A stretch of 64,000 nt of DNA, from assembly GCA_937136055.1 (NCBI GenBank), contig CAKZOD010000003.1, positions 1 through 64,000 of the forward strand. Direction: 5' to 3'. Both the position numbers and the translations under genes were made by a program. Numbering within the stretch: the stretch's first letter is position 1; each line of letters starts with the position of its first letter. This DNA comes from an uncultured Oceanospirillaceae bacterium. GTDB lineage: Bacteria; Pseudomonadota; Gammaproteobacteria; Pseudomonadales; Balneatricaceae. The notes under the pieces were generated by a model. That model saw nothing but the letters and a program-made list of their open reading frames with translations. It searched no databases and was not told the DNA's origin. Of the stretch, positions 25,641 through 35,147 are shown piece after piece.

Positions 25641-28600
25641 TTAATCCTCAACAGTGGCGATTAAGCTGGCATTTCCTCCCGCTGCTGTTGTGTCTACACA
25701 TAAGTGGCGCTCAAGAATATAACGCTCGGCAGACTTTTCGTTAATTAGTGGTATTAAAGTCCCATCGCGCTCGGCAAGTGCAATGCGGATTTCGCGCATT
25801 GTTTGGCTATCGGTGTCTGTCGCAACGGCACTAAAATTCTGCACACTGGTTAAATCTTGTGGTTTGACATTCGCTGCGATAAAAGTGATCGGAATGGCTA
25901 ATTGCTCCGCGACGTCATTGAAGTCATGTAAGTCTCCAGCATCTTGATCAGCAACTAGCATCAATACACAATTGCCCTGCGAGAGTGCAGTAAGTGCCAG
26001 TACTAAGGCGCGCTTGAAATTATCAGCGAGACACAGTACCAAACCTCTGGCTCTTTCAGAGAGTACGTTAAGCTCTCCTGTAGGGCCCGGCATATGCAGA
26101 GGTTGTGTTGGGCTGAAAATTTGCGCCAGTAATTCACGCGTTACCAAAGATGTATCTGAGGTTTCATCCACCCAGCGACGAAGCATTGTTTGACGATTGG
26201 CTTGGTAGTTAAGCCAAGCGCTATTTCGTGGGCAGTTTGCCAATGTGTTAATTTGCTGCTGTAGCTCTATTAAGGGTAGTGGCTTTGCTTTTATTTGAGA
26301 AGAGATTGGAGCAGGCATTTCTTCGGCTTTTAAAAAGCGTTTCACGTAATGTGGGCCACCTGCTTTAGGGCCGGTGCCTGATAAACCTTCACCGCCGAAA
26401 GGCTGTGACCCAACAATGGCACCAATCTGGTTGCGATTTACATAAGCATTACCCGCTTTGATTTTGCTAATTAGATGCTGCACTCTTGAATCCACACGGC
26501 TGTGCAAACCAAAGGTTAAGCCATAATTTTGAGCATTGATGGTGTCGATTACTTGATCAATATCCTTGCCTTTAAAGGTTGCAACGTGCAACACGGGGCC
26601 GAAGATCTCTTCAGTGAGCTCTTCAATGCCGCTGACTTTCAGTACAGTAGGAGCAATAAAAGTGCCTTGCTCAGGTAGCGCCATTGTTTTCAATAGTTTG
26701 CCCTGAGCTTCAAAGTGCTTACAGTGACGCTCGATTTTGCGCATCGCCGCTTGATCAATCACAGGGCCCACATCAGTGCTAATCAGCCAAGGATTACCGA
26801 GTTGTAATTGATCCATTGCGCCATAGAGCATTTCTAACAGGTTATCAGCGATATCTTCTTGTAAATAGAGCACGCGCAACGCTGAACAGCGCTGACCAGC
26901 ACTTTGAAATGCAGAGGCGAGTACATCGCGCACTACTTGCTCAGGTAGCGCTGTTGAGTCGACAATCATCGCATTAAGGCCGCCGGTTTCAGCGATGAGC
27001 GGGGCACTAGGGTCAAGATGCATTGCCATGTTTTTGTTGATGCGTTGAGCGGTTGGGGTGGAGCCGGTAAAACAGACACCCGCAATACGCGGATCGCTAG
27101 TTAACTGAGCGCCGATATTTGCACCGCTACCGGGTAATAACTGGACGGCATTATCAGGTATGCCTGCTTGATGCATGAGCTTAACGGCCTTTGCAGCAAT
27201 CAGTACTGTTTGCTCCGCAGGTTTTGCAAGTACAGTATTGCCCGCTGCGAGTGCTGCGAGGATCTGCCCTGAAAAAATGGCTAATGGGAAATTCCACGGT
27301 GAGATACAGGTAATTACCCCACGTGCACTTTCACCTGTTGTGACTTCTGTTGCCTGTGTCGCGTAATAGCGTGCAAAGTCAACCGCTTCTCGTAGCTCTC
27401 CAACTGCATCGAGCAAGCTTTTGCCCGCTTCACGAGTGGCAAGTGCAAAGAATTCTGCTGCGTGTTCTTCGTATAAATCAGCTAGTTTATTGAGGCATTT
27501 AGCACGCTGCTCTGCGCTTTGGTTATTCCACGAAGAAAAGCCTTCAACAGCACTATTAATAGCCGCTTGAGTTTGTTCGCTAGTTGCTTCGTGCACAGTT
27601 CCGACTAAGTCACTTGGATCTGCAGGGTTATAGATCTCAATAGCAGGGGTGTTTTGCAGATGTTTTACAGCGGTAATAGGTGATCCTTGCCATTGATTAT
27701 GCAGAAAAGGAGCGCGCAAACTATTGAGCTCATCGATGGTTTTTGCATCGGTAATATCCCAGCCTTTCGCATTCGTACGGGAGCTGCCATAAAGGTTTTG
27801 AGGGAGTGGAATCAGCTGACTACTGACTTTATCTTCCAGTGCCAAAACGGCGCTAATAGGATCGCGGGCGATATCTTCAGGCCTGATGCTGGTATCGACA
27901 ATTTGGTTAACAAAGGAGCTATTAGCGCCGTTTTCCAAGAGTCGTCTTACTAAGTAAGCAAGTAAATCCTTATGGGCACCGACCGGAGCATAAATACGAC
28001 AGCGCGTATTATTACTGCTCAATACATGGTGGTGTAAAGACTCCCCCATGCCATGTAAGCGCTGGAATTCATATTGATCTGCGCTGAGCGTATCAGCGAG
28101 CTTTAAAATGGCAGTGACAGTATGAGCGTTATGTGTAGCGAATTGTGGATAGATACGATCTGTCTTAGCAATGAGCTTTTTAGCACAGCATATATAGGAA
28201 ACGTCAGAGTTTAGCTTGCGCGTATAGACCGGGTAGCCTGATAAACCGAGCACTTGAGCGCGTTTTATTTCAGCATCCCAGTAAGCGCCTTTGACCAGAC
28301 GTACCATGATTTTTCGATCGTGCCGTTCAGCTAATTGATAGAGCCAATCAAGTACATAGCTCGCACGTTGACCGAATGCTTGTACGACTACACCAAAGCC
28401 TGTCCAGCCTTGCAGTGATGGGTCTGATAGCACAGCTTCGATGACATCAAGGGATAAGTCGAGTCGATCTGCTTCTTCTGCGTCGATATTAAAGCCCATA
28501 TTGGCGTCTTTGGCCTGCTGAGCAAGTTGCAGTGTACGAGGCACTAACTCTGCGAGAACACGTTCGCGCTGAGGGTATTCGTAGCGTGAAAACAGCGCTG

Positions 28601-29342
28601 AAAGTTTGACAGAAATACCGGGGTTTCGTTTGATATCATCACTTTTGCAATGCTTGCTCAACGCTGAAATTGCTGTCGAATAGGCAATTAAATAACGTTC
28701 GGCATCTTCTTCTGTTCGCGCCGCTTCACCGAGCATGTCATAAGAGTAAGAATAACCTTGTGCTTCAAGTTTTGCAGCGCGTTTACATGCCTCTTGAATA
28801 TCTCTACCGAGTACAAATTGGCTGCCGAGCTCTTTCATCGCTTGGGCGACTGCTTTACGCACAAGAGGCTCACCAAATTTTTTAACCAGTGAGCGAATAG
28901 ACTTTGCAATATTCACTTCTTGGTTGTCTTGCTCAGTGGGGCCAATTACTTTGCCGGTCAGTAGTAGCGCCCACGTAGAAGTGTTCACGAGTGAAGAGTT
29001 AGAGCTCCCCAAATGACTGTGCCAGTTGCCGCTGGTAATTTTATCTTCAATCAATGCATCAATGGTGTAAGAGTCGGGAACGCGCAACAGAGCTTCGGCA
29101 AGGCACATGAGTGCCACGCCTTCTTTGGTGGTTAGCCCGTATTCAGCAAGGAATTTTTCCATCATTGATGGGTTGCCAGATTGACGTACGTCCGTTACTA
29201 GTTGCGCGGCTTGTGCAGAAATAGTTTTGCGCAATGATTCACTAATATCCGCTTGAGAAATAAGCTGGTGGATAGTGTCTTGCTCATCCCCAAGGTAATG
29301 ATCGAGAATAGTTTGGCGAATATCGCTAAGTGGTTGGCTCAT
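25641..29342 (-). CDS. putA: Bifunctional proline dehydrogenase / P5C dehydrogenase PutA
   Basis: A 1233-residue enzyme that oxidises proline to glutamate through pyrroline-5-carboxylate and passes electrons from FAD to quinone. The PRODH barrel (about 90-480) has YSYDMLGEAA, MVRLVKGAYWD and FATHNAHTV, which contact FAD. The P5CDH part (about 560-1010) has ISPWNFPLAIFSGQI, IAETGGLNAMI with the catalytic Glu, and SAGQRCSALRV with the catalytic Cys. A degenerate ALDH-like C-terminal domain follows. The ribbon-helix-helix repressor domain of E. coli PutA (1320 residues) is missing, so this is the B-type enzyme and cannot repress its own gene. No proline permease gene adjoins. GGAG precedes the ATG by 6 bp. 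Confidence 0.96.
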   Translation of the reverse strand: MSQPLSDIRQTILDHYLGDEQDTIHQLISQADISESLRKTISAQAAQLVTDVRQSGNPSMMEKFLAEYGLTTKEGVALMCLAEALLRVPDSYTIDALIEDKITSGNWHSHLGSSNSSLVNTSTWALLLTGKVIGPTEQDNQEVNIAKSIRSLVKKFGEPLVRKAVAQAMKELGSQFVLGRDIQEACKRAAKLEAQGYSYSYDMLGEAARTEEDAERYLIAYSTAISALSKHCKSDDIKRNPGISVKLSALFSRYEYPQRERVLAELVPRTLQLAQQAKDANMGFNIDAEEADRLDLSLDVIEAVLSDPSLQGWTGFGVVVQAFGQRASYVLDWLYQLAERHDRKIMVRLVKGAYWDAEIKRAQVLGLSGYPVYTRKLNSDVSYICCAKKLIAKTDRIYPQFATHNAHTVTAILKLADTLSADQYEFQRLHGMGESLHHHVLSSNNTRCRIYAPVGAHKDLLAYLVRRLLENGANSSFVNQIVDTSIRPEDIARDPISAVLALEDKVSSQLIPLPQNLYGSSRTNAKGWDITDAKTIDELNSLRAPFLHNQWQGSPITAVKHLQNTPAIEIYNPADPSDLVGTVHEATSEQTQAAINSAVEGFSSWNNQSAEQRAKCLNKLADLYEEHAAEFFALATREAGKSLLDAVGELREAVDFARYYATQATEVTTGESARGVITCISPWNFPLAIFSGQILAALAAGNTVLAKPAEQTVLIAAKAVKLMHQAGIPDNAVQLLPGSGANIGAQLTSDPRIAGVCFTGSTPTAQRINKNMAMHLDPSAPLIAETGGLNAMIVDSTALPEQVVRDVLASAFQSAGQRCSALRVLYLQEDIADNLLEMLYGAMDQLQLGNPWLISTDVGPVIDQAAMRKIERHCKHFEAQGKLLKTMALPEQGTFIAPTVLKVSGIEELTEEIFGPVLHVATFKGKDIDQVIDTINAQNYGLTFGLHSRVDSRVQHLISKIKAGNAYVNRNQIGAIVGSQPFGGEGLSGTGPKAGGPHYVKRFLKAEEMPAPISSQIKAKPLPLIELQQQINTLANCPRNSAWLNYQANRQTMLRRWVDETSDTSLVTRELLAQIFSPTQPLHMPGPTGELNVLSERARGLVLCLADNFKRALVLALTALSQGNCVLMLVADQDAGDLHDFNDVAEQLAIPITFIAANVKPQDLTSVQNFSAVATDTDSQTMREIRIALAERDGTLIPLINEKSAERYILERHLCVDTTAAGGNASLIATVED

Positions 29343-29684
29343 AGGTAGCTCCGCAAATAAGTTTCAATGAAATTATTCTAGCAGCAATATTTGTGGTGAT
29401 TAGACTAAAGACGGAGTTTTACCAGATGTATTACCTATAAATAACACTTGATTGTTTGCTTTTGGTCTTAAAAATTAAATTTTTTGGAGAATATGACTTG
29501 TTTGTAGGCAAGGGGTATTAACAATGACCTGTATGTTTGATGCAAACCAGGAGTTATGCACAGATAGTAAGCGTACTGGTGGGGTGGGAGCAGGAGAATT
29601 GGCGGCTTATTGCCTTGAATTCACCGAGCGTCCATATATGTTCCTTAGGCAGTAGTTTAAAGTGAGCACTAAAGGCTTTTTAGG
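29343..29684. other. Intergenic region between putA and the sensor GGDEF-EAL gene
   Basis: About 340 bp upstream of putA, expected to carry its promoter on the minus strand. A PutR-like or other operator is not evident. The only other content I see is a short plus-strand frame at 29524-29655. Confidence 0.4.
29524..29655 (+). CDS. Possible small ORF, 43 codons
   Basis: The frame starts MTCMFDANQEL and ends in YMFLRQ before TAG. An AAGGGG lies 8 bp before the ATG, a good ribosome site. Composition is protein-like with three Cys. No family is recognised, and it is antisense to nothing. It could be an unannotated small protein or chance. Confidence 0.25.
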   Translation: MTCMFDANQELCTDSKRTGGVGAGELAAYCLEFTERPYMFLRQ

Positions 29685-32675
29685 TCACTTGTTATTTTTG
29701 GCTAGCCACTCTAAAAAATCAAATTCGGGTAGAGGTCTGCTCAGTAAGTACCCTTGAATAGCATTACAATCAAGTGCTTGCAGGGTGTCGAGCTGTTGCT
29801 GTGTTTCAACACCTTCTGCGATGACGCTTAAATTTAAGCTATGGGCCAAGGTGATAATCGCTTTGCACATGGGTAGCTCCGAGCTGTGTTCAAGCTTCCA
29901 TACAAATGAGCGGTCAATTTTTAATATATCAATTGGGTATTCCTGTAAGTAGCTTAAACTTGAATACCCTGTTCCAAAGTCATCAATAGCTAATTGAATG
30001 CCTAGTGCGTTTATTTCACGCAACACACTAGCGCATTTTTTATCAAGTAAGAGTGTTTCTGTAATTTCGAAAATTAACCGCTGCCCAGCAAGATTATACT
30101 GTTGCAATAGTTTCTTAGTAAAACTCACTAAATCAGTACGTTGCAGCTGAATCGCACTAATGTTGACCGAAATATGCTGAATACTTATTCCCTGGCTGTC
30201 CCAGCTTGAGAGGGTGCGGCAAGCTTCTTCAAGCACCCAAGCACCGAGCTCGGTAATTAAGCCGCTGCTTTCTGCAACGTGAATAAAATCATTAGGTGGA
30301 ATTAAACCACTTTCAGGGTGTATCCAGCGCACCAAGCTTTCACAGCGCATAACATGGTTGCTATTGCAGTCTTTAATAGGTTGGAAGTAAAGCACTAACT
30401 GATCATCGTGGATAGCAATTGCCAGCTCTTCAGTTAATTGTTGTAAGCGTTGTTGCTCTTGCTGCTGCTCATTTGTAAAAAAGCGCCAGCTGTTACGCCC
30501 TGCATCTTTTGCTTGATACATCGCAAAGTCAGCTTGTTTAATTAAGCTACTGAAGTCTTGGGCGTGATCAGGGTATACAGCAATACCAACACTGGCACCT
30601 ATTTGGCAGTTAATGCCATCGATGACAAACGGAACTCTCATACTATTGATAATGTCTTGCGCAATCGTACATACATTGTCTGTGTGTTTGAAATGGCTCA
30701 AAACAACTGCAAATTCATCCCCTCCAAGGCGAGCGACTAAATCTGTTTGTCTTCTTGGCGCTAATAGTCTTTGGGATACTTCACAAAGTAGTTTGTCGCC
30801 AACAGTATGGCCATAGGTATCGTTAACAGCTTTAAAGTAGTCTAAATCGATGAATAAAAGCGCAACACGTTTATCGTGTCGCTGAGCGAGTTTCATCATG
30901 TGGTCTAGTAAGTTGTTAAATGCATTTCGGTTCGCTAAACCCGTGAGATTATCTGTTGTCGCCAAGCGATTGAGTTTATCTTCAGCAGCTTTTCGCTCGC
31001 TGATATCTCGAATAAATATCGTTAAAAATTGATCGTCTAAAGTGCCGGCATGACTAGCAGAGCACTCAATTGTAATTTCACCATCGCCCTCTATGTCTGT
31101 TAGTGACAATTCTTGATGAGCGCTTTGTGTTTTTTCTAAATGCTCAATCCAGTCATTGAAATCTGCATAGCTTTGTCGGTTTAGCATCGCACTAAAAGAA
31201 AGCCCTAACAATTGCTCTTTAGTGCAAGAAAACAACTCGAGAGACGCAGGGTTAGCGCCGATTATCTTAAACTCTTTATCTAATGAAATTATGCCTTCTA
31301 TCGCAGTGTCTAACATTGATTGATAACGTCGTTTGGACATTAATAGCACTTCGTTGCTTTGAGTCAGCGCGCGTTGTTTGGTGTTGTAGGCTTGGGCTAG
31401 CTCATTGAGTTCATCGCTGGCAGATTCATCTAGATGTATTTCATCATCCCGGTGAGCGCGAATTTTATTAATCATTGAGCGCAAAGGTTTAACGAGCATA
31501 TGATGTAATTGATAGGAGAGAAATAAAGCGCCGAGCAAAATGCCGATGGCCATGATCAACAGTATCTCGTAGCTAACCTCTTTAGCACGTGCAAGAACGA
31601 GCCTTTCAGGGATGATAAGTGCAACTAACCAATCCGTATTTGCCATGTGCAATAGAACTAGCTCAACGGGCTCATTGAAAATAGGATCACTACTAATTTC
31701 ACTGCGTTGAGTATGCAAGCTGGTATCATCGCTAAATAAATAATTGGTAATCTTTAAGCTTTCTGGCCTATCTATCCCAGCAACGTTAATCGCGAGGTAG
31801 TTTGCAATATTGGGCTTGTCTACCTTGGGGCTTTTTTGGCGATAATCGGCAACGGCTTTTTGTAGTGTTCTAAACCCGAGGCTACTATTATCTGCTTGAT
31901 TGAGAGATTTACCAAAACTTATTGGCGCACTAGAGAGCCCGAGTACGTTGTTCTGAAAATCGCTATTTGGAGAGGCAATAAAACTGTCATTTCGATCCAG
32001 TACTAAGGCGTAGCCATCAGTGCCTTGCATGAAATTCTGCAAGTCTTCTTGCAGCCAGTTAAGGTTAACATCAACGGTGGCAACTCCTTGAAATATGCCA
32101 TCAATCATCATACTTTCCGAACAAGTTACCATTCTTTCGTGGCTGACAGGATCTGTATAAGAATGTGACCAGTAGCAGCCTTTCTTGTTATTAAATTGGA
32201 CAGGTAAATACCACTCTTGCAAAAAGTATTCTCCGCTGCCTTCATGATTGTAGCTGGTGGAAAACGTAAAAGATTCATCGTCATTTCTCAGCCAAAAGAG
32301 ACTTGCTTTTTCCTTGTCTGGATCAAGTGTGTAGGGTCTTGGCCAAATGCCACCGCCTTCAATAGCAAGGTTGCTAGCCATCGCCTTCATTTGATAATCG
32401 AGCTGCTTTTTAAGGGTGTCTTTTTGACGATTAGCAACAGAGAGGGAGGCCATAGTTGCCACTACGTTTTCGGCAAACAGGGTTTGTTTTTCTAAGTTGA
32501 GGACAATAGACTCGCCAATTTTTTCAATTAAATGGCGATCTTTGGCAATAAGCTCTTTGCTCGTCAGCCAAATACCGATAGCAACGATAGCTAATAGGGT
32601 AAAAGTCAGTGCTATGCCGAAGACAAAATTAATTTTAAATTGTAGCTTATCTTTATAAGTCTTATTGTTGCTCAA
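29685..32675 (-). CDS. Membrane sensor with Cache, PAS, GGDEF and EAL domains
   Basis: A 996-residue c-di-GMP regulator. Membrane helices at about 15-37 and 366-387 bracket a periplasmic dCache-type sensor. A HAMP-like stretch, a PAS domain (about 450-565, ISLDKEFKIIGANPASLELF), GGDEF (RLGGDEFAVVL, about 650) and EAL follow. The EAL signature itself reads ESL (RCESLVRWIHPESG). The catalytic Glu is retained, and DDFGTGYSSLSYL and EGVET are intact, so phosphodiesterase activity remains possible. Translation appears to start at a TTG codon, with GAGG 8 bp upstream and no nearby ATG in frame. It stands alone between hemW and putA. Confidence 0.92.
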   Translation of the reverse strand: MSNNKTYKDKLQFKINFVFGIALTFTLLAIVAIGIWLTSKELIAKDRHLIEKIGESIVLNLEKQTLFAENVVATMASLSVANRQKDTLKKQLDYQMKAMASNLAIEGGGIWPRPYTLDPDKEKASLFWLRNDDESFTFSTSYNHEGSGEYFLQEWYLPVQFNNKKGCYWSHSYTDPVSHERMVTCSESMMIDGIFQGVATVDVNLNWLQEDLQNFMQGTDGYALVLDRNDSFIASPNSDFQNNVLGLSSAPISFGKSLNQADNSSLGFRTLQKAVADYRQKSPKVDKPNIANYLAINVAGIDRPESLKITNYLFSDDTSLHTQRSEISSDPIFNEPVELVLLHMANTDWLVALIIPERLVLARAKEVSYEILLIMAIGILLGALFLSYQLHHMLVKPLRSMINKIRAHRDDEIHLDESASDELNELAQAYNTKQRALTQSNEVLLMSKRRYQSMLDTAIEGIISLDKEFKIIGANPASLELFSCTKEQLLGLSFSAMLNRQSYADFNDWIEHLEKTQSAHQELSLTDIEGDGEITIECSASHAGTLDDQFLTIFIRDISERKAAEDKLNRLATTDNLTGLANRNAFNNLLDHMMKLAQRHDKRVALLFIDLDYFKAVNDTYGHTVGDKLLCEVSQRLLAPRRQTDLVARLGGDEFAVVLSHFKHTDNVCTIAQDIINSMRVPFVIDGINCQIGASVGIAVYPDHAQDFSSLIKQADFAMYQAKDAGRNSWRFFTNEQQQEQQRLQQLTEELAIAIHDDQLVLYFQPIKDCNSNHVMRCESLVRWIHPESGLIPPNDFIHVAESSGLITELGAWVLEEACRTLSSWDSQGISIQHISVNISAIQLQRTDLVSFTKKLLQQYNLAGQRLIFEITETLLLDKKCASVLREINALGIQLAIDDFGTGYSSLSYLQEYPIDILKIDRSFVWKLEHSSELPMCKAIITLAHSLNLSVIAEGVETQQQLDTLQALDCNAIQGYLLSRPLPEFDFLEWLAKNNK

Positions 32676-32844
32676 AGTATCAGCCTCATCTGCGATCTAA
32701 TAAAAGTGTACAGATAAAAGTCTAATAAATACAAACTACTTAGGTTTTTTTTTAGCAGTTAAAGAGAGTTTTTAATTTTGAAAATATAAAAACGACGCTA
32801 ATCAGGTACATTCAAGAATATTTGTTAAGAGAAAAGTACGAGCA

Positions 32845-34008
32845 CTAGATGAAATGGGTGAGCAAATCATTTAAAAAAAGTGACCCTTGTTGTGTTGGTT
32901 TTATTGTTTTACCCACTTCTAAAAGGCTTTGTTTTTCAGCGGCATCAAGCGCATTTTGAATGCCTGACAATGACAACCCTGTTCGCTGTTGATAGTAATC
33001 TGCAGGTACACCTTTGTTTAAACGCAGTGCATTCATCATAAACTCAAAAGGTAGCTCATCAGCGGTAATGATATTTTGGCCGCCCAGTGGGTCGATATTG
33101 GTTAGATAAGCCTTAGGCGAGCGTTGTTTCCAGCGTCGGCTTATTTGCAGTGATTTGCTTTGCTCATCAATGAAGCTGACTTTGCCATGGGCACCTGCGC
33201 CAATACCGATATAATCACCAAACTGCCAGTAATTGAGATTGTGCTTTGCTTGGCTATTTGCCTTTGCATAAGCAGAAACTTCATATTGGTTAAAGCCTGC
33301 CTTTGCAATCAATGCTTGCCCTTGCTGTTGAATATCCCACAAAATATCGGACTCAGGAAGAACAGGAGGGCGACTGTGAAATTCAGTATTAGGTTCAATC
33401 GTCAGCTGGTACCAAGAAAGGTGGTCGCAGCCTAAATCAATTGCTGTTTGAATGTCCAATAGTGCCTGGTCGCAGCTTTGATCTGCCAGCCCATGCATTA
33501 AATCAATATTGAGGTGGTCAAAACCAATCTGCACAGCAGAGGCAATCGCTTTGTGTGCATCTGCACCTGAGTGGATTCTTCCTAACTGCTTAAGGTGTTG
33601 ATCATTAAAGCTTTGAACGCCTATAGATAGGCGGTTAACACCTGCCTCTTTAAAGCCAGTAAAGCGCGCTTGTTCAAAAGTCCCTGGGTTTGCTTCCATA
33701 GTGATTTCGATATCATCAGCAAAAGGAATAATCTTTTCAGCGCCTTGTAAAATATCAGCGATACCTTGTGCTGTGAATAAGCTTGGCGTGCCGCCACCGA
33801 TAAAAATGGTTTCAATTTTACGGCCTTGAGCAGCAGCACTTTCACGGCTTAAATCAGCGAGCAATGCGCTAATATACTCCTGCTGGGGAATATCTCCGCG
33901 CACAGCGTGCGAGTTAAAATCACAGTAAGGGCACTTTCTAATACACCAAGGAATGTGGATGTATAGAGATAGCGGCGGTAGCTTAATAGAGAGTGCAGGG
34001 TTACTCAT
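32845..34008 (-). CDS. hemW: HemW-like radical SAM protein
   Basis: A 387-residue member of the HemW family, related to oxygen-independent coproporphyrinogen oxidase but acting as a haem chaperone in studied cases. The radical-SAM cluster motif is IPWCIRKCPYCDF (about 19-31, CxxxCxxC). IGGGTPSLF (about 69-77) is the SAM-binding GGGTP. The central RLSIGVQSFNDQHLKQLGR and the C-terminal HemN_C winged-helix region are present. It lacks the extra N-terminal residues that mark true HemN. It shares one base with rdgB (TAATG-type overlap), the usual pairing in Gammaproteobacteria. Confidence 0.93.
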   Translation of the reverse strand: MSNPALSIKLPPLSLYIHIPWCIRKCPYCDFNSHAVRGDIPQQEYISALLADLSRESAAAQGRKIETIFIGGGTPSLFTAQGIADILQGAEKIIPFADDIEITMEANPGTFEQARFTGFKEAGVNRLSIGVQSFNDQHLKQLGRIHSGADAHKAIASAVQIGFDHLNIDLMHGLADQSCDQALLDIQTAIDLGCDHLSWYQLTIEPNTEFHSRPPVLPESDILWDIQQQGQALIAKAGFNQYEVSAYAKANSQAKHNLNYWQFGDYIGIGAGAHGKVSFIDEQSKSLQISRRWKQRSPKAYLTNIDPLGGQNIITADELPFEFMMNALRLNKGVPADYYQQRTGLSLSGIQNALDAAEKQSLLEVGKTIKPTQQGSLFLNDLLTHFI

Positions 34009-34619
34009 TAACTTAAGTAGCTCTCAATTTGGGATACAAAATCTGCGACTGCCTTCCCGCGGTGGCTAATCGCGTGTTTTTGTTCAGGTGTTAGTTGTGC
34101 GGATGATAACTGTTGACCGTTAACAAGTTTAGGGTAAATTTGGAAGATAGGGTCATAACCGAAGCCTCCCTCGCCAGTAGCAGCGTCTAAAATGCTACCT
34201 TCTAACGTGCCTTGACAAATAAGCGGGGTAGGGTCATTAGCATGGCGCATAAAAACTAACAAGCAGCGAAACCTAGCACTGCGTTGGTCAGCAGGAACAC
34301 CTTGCATTTCGGCTAATAGCTTTTCATTGTTAGCCGTATCTCCGTTACCGGAGTAGCGCGAAGAATAAATACCCGGCGCGCCTTTTAGTGCATCGACCTC
34401 TAGCCCTGAATCATCAGCGAGTGAAGGTAAACCTGTGACTTGGCATGCGTGGCGTGCTTTTAAAATAGCATTTTCAACAAAGGTTAGGCCTGTTTCATCT
34501 GCATCGCTCACATTGAGTAATTGTTGTGAGATAAGCTCGACATTCCACGTTTTGAAAATATCACCGAATTCTTTGAGCTTACCTTTGTTGGAGCTGGCTA
34601 ATACAATTTTATCAATCAT
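34008..34619 (-). CDS. rdgB: XTP/dITP diphosphatase
   Basis: A 203-residue Ham1/RdgB pyrophosphatase that removes ITP, dITP and XTP from the nucleotide pool. The N-terminal ASNKGKLKEF (about 8-17), the central ADDSGLEVDALKGAPGIYSSRYSG (conserved DDSGL metal site and Ser-Arg loop) and C-terminal SHRGKAV are all in place. Length is normal. Its stop meets the hemW start in a one-base overlap and DUF4426 lies 14 bp upstream, so it belongs to the long minus-strand gene row from yggS. Confidence 0.96.
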   Translation of the reverse strand: MIDKIVLASSNKGKLKEFGDIFKTWNVELISQQLLNVSDADETGLTFVENAILKARHACQVTGLPSLADDSGLEVDALKGAPGIYSSRYSGNGDTANNEKLLAEMQGVPADQRSARFRCLLVFMRHANDPTPLICQGTLEGSILDAATGEGGFGYDPIFQIYPKLVNGQQLSSAQLTPEQKHAISHRGKAVADFVSQIESYLS

Positions 34620-34633
34620 AGGAATATCTCGGG

Positions 34634-35068
34634 CTAATCAACGTAAAACTTTTGCGACAAAGTAAGTTTGATTGGGGCTTTATTGGGATCAGGTTGCACA
34701 TCAACGGTGAAGTTCATTTGTTCTTGATCAACAAACTTAAAGCTGGCGATATAGTAGATGGCATCTCCTTCTTTAATTTTGACAAACTTCAAGGTTTGTT
34801 GCTGGCCAACTAGATTCTCAACACTGCCAGTTAAAATGCTTGTGACTGCTTTCGGGCTTTTATCAGCTTGCTTTTGATGCACGGCAATGTTCAGCATTGC
34901 GGTGTATTTGCTGCGGATTAGCTTGTTTTGCTGTGCAGCATTAGAGTCAATAAAGGTACTGTTAAAGGCATTGTAGTGAATGCTGTAAGTATCAGTCTCC
35001 AGTACATTTTGAGCAGCTGTTTGCAGGCTGAAAATAGTTAGGAATAATAGGCTAAATAGGGCTTTCAT
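34634..35068 (-). CDS. DUF4426 family exported protein
   Basis: I start it at 35068 (144 residues), not at the ATG at 35086. The signal peptide then begins MKALFSLLFLTIFSLQTAAQ, and the upstream ATG falls within a hairpin. The mature part (YSIHYNAFNSTFI, ALNIAVHQKQ-like, then a strand-rich domain ending in LSQKFYVD) is the DUF4426 family, periplasmic and of unknown role. Its place between yggT and rdgB is conserved. In Pseudomonas metX and metW lie between yggT and this gene; here they are absent. Confidence 0.85.
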   Translation of the reverse strand: MKALFSLLFLTIFSLQTAAQNVLETDTYSIHYNAFNSTFIDSNAAQQNKLIRSKYTAMLNIAVHQKQADKSPKAVTSILTGSVENLVGQQQTLKFVKIKEGDAIYYIASFKFVDQEQMNFTVDVQPDPNKAPIKLTLSQKFYVD

Positions 35069-35083
35069 AGCGATTCTCAATGT

Positions 35084-35115
35084 CATTGGCAGCCAACTTC
35101 AGTTGCCTGCCAATG
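35084..35115 (-). terminator. Stable hairpin between yggT and DUF4426
   Basis: Arms CATTGGCAG and CTGCCAATG (9 bp, perfect), a C-C mismatch, then CAAC/GTTG around a TTCA loop. It has no T-tract in the minus direction, so it could be a processing site or attenuator more than a strong terminator. It occupies the position where metX-metW stand in Pseudomonas. Confidence 0.5.
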
Positions 35116-35147
35116 TTATCTTTAATGTGAGGTCTTAGGGGTAATGA

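Noticed and set aside
35069..35086. Upstream ATG for the DUF4426 gene
   Set aside because: It lies in the stem of a hairpin and would put six extra residues before a normal signal peptide.
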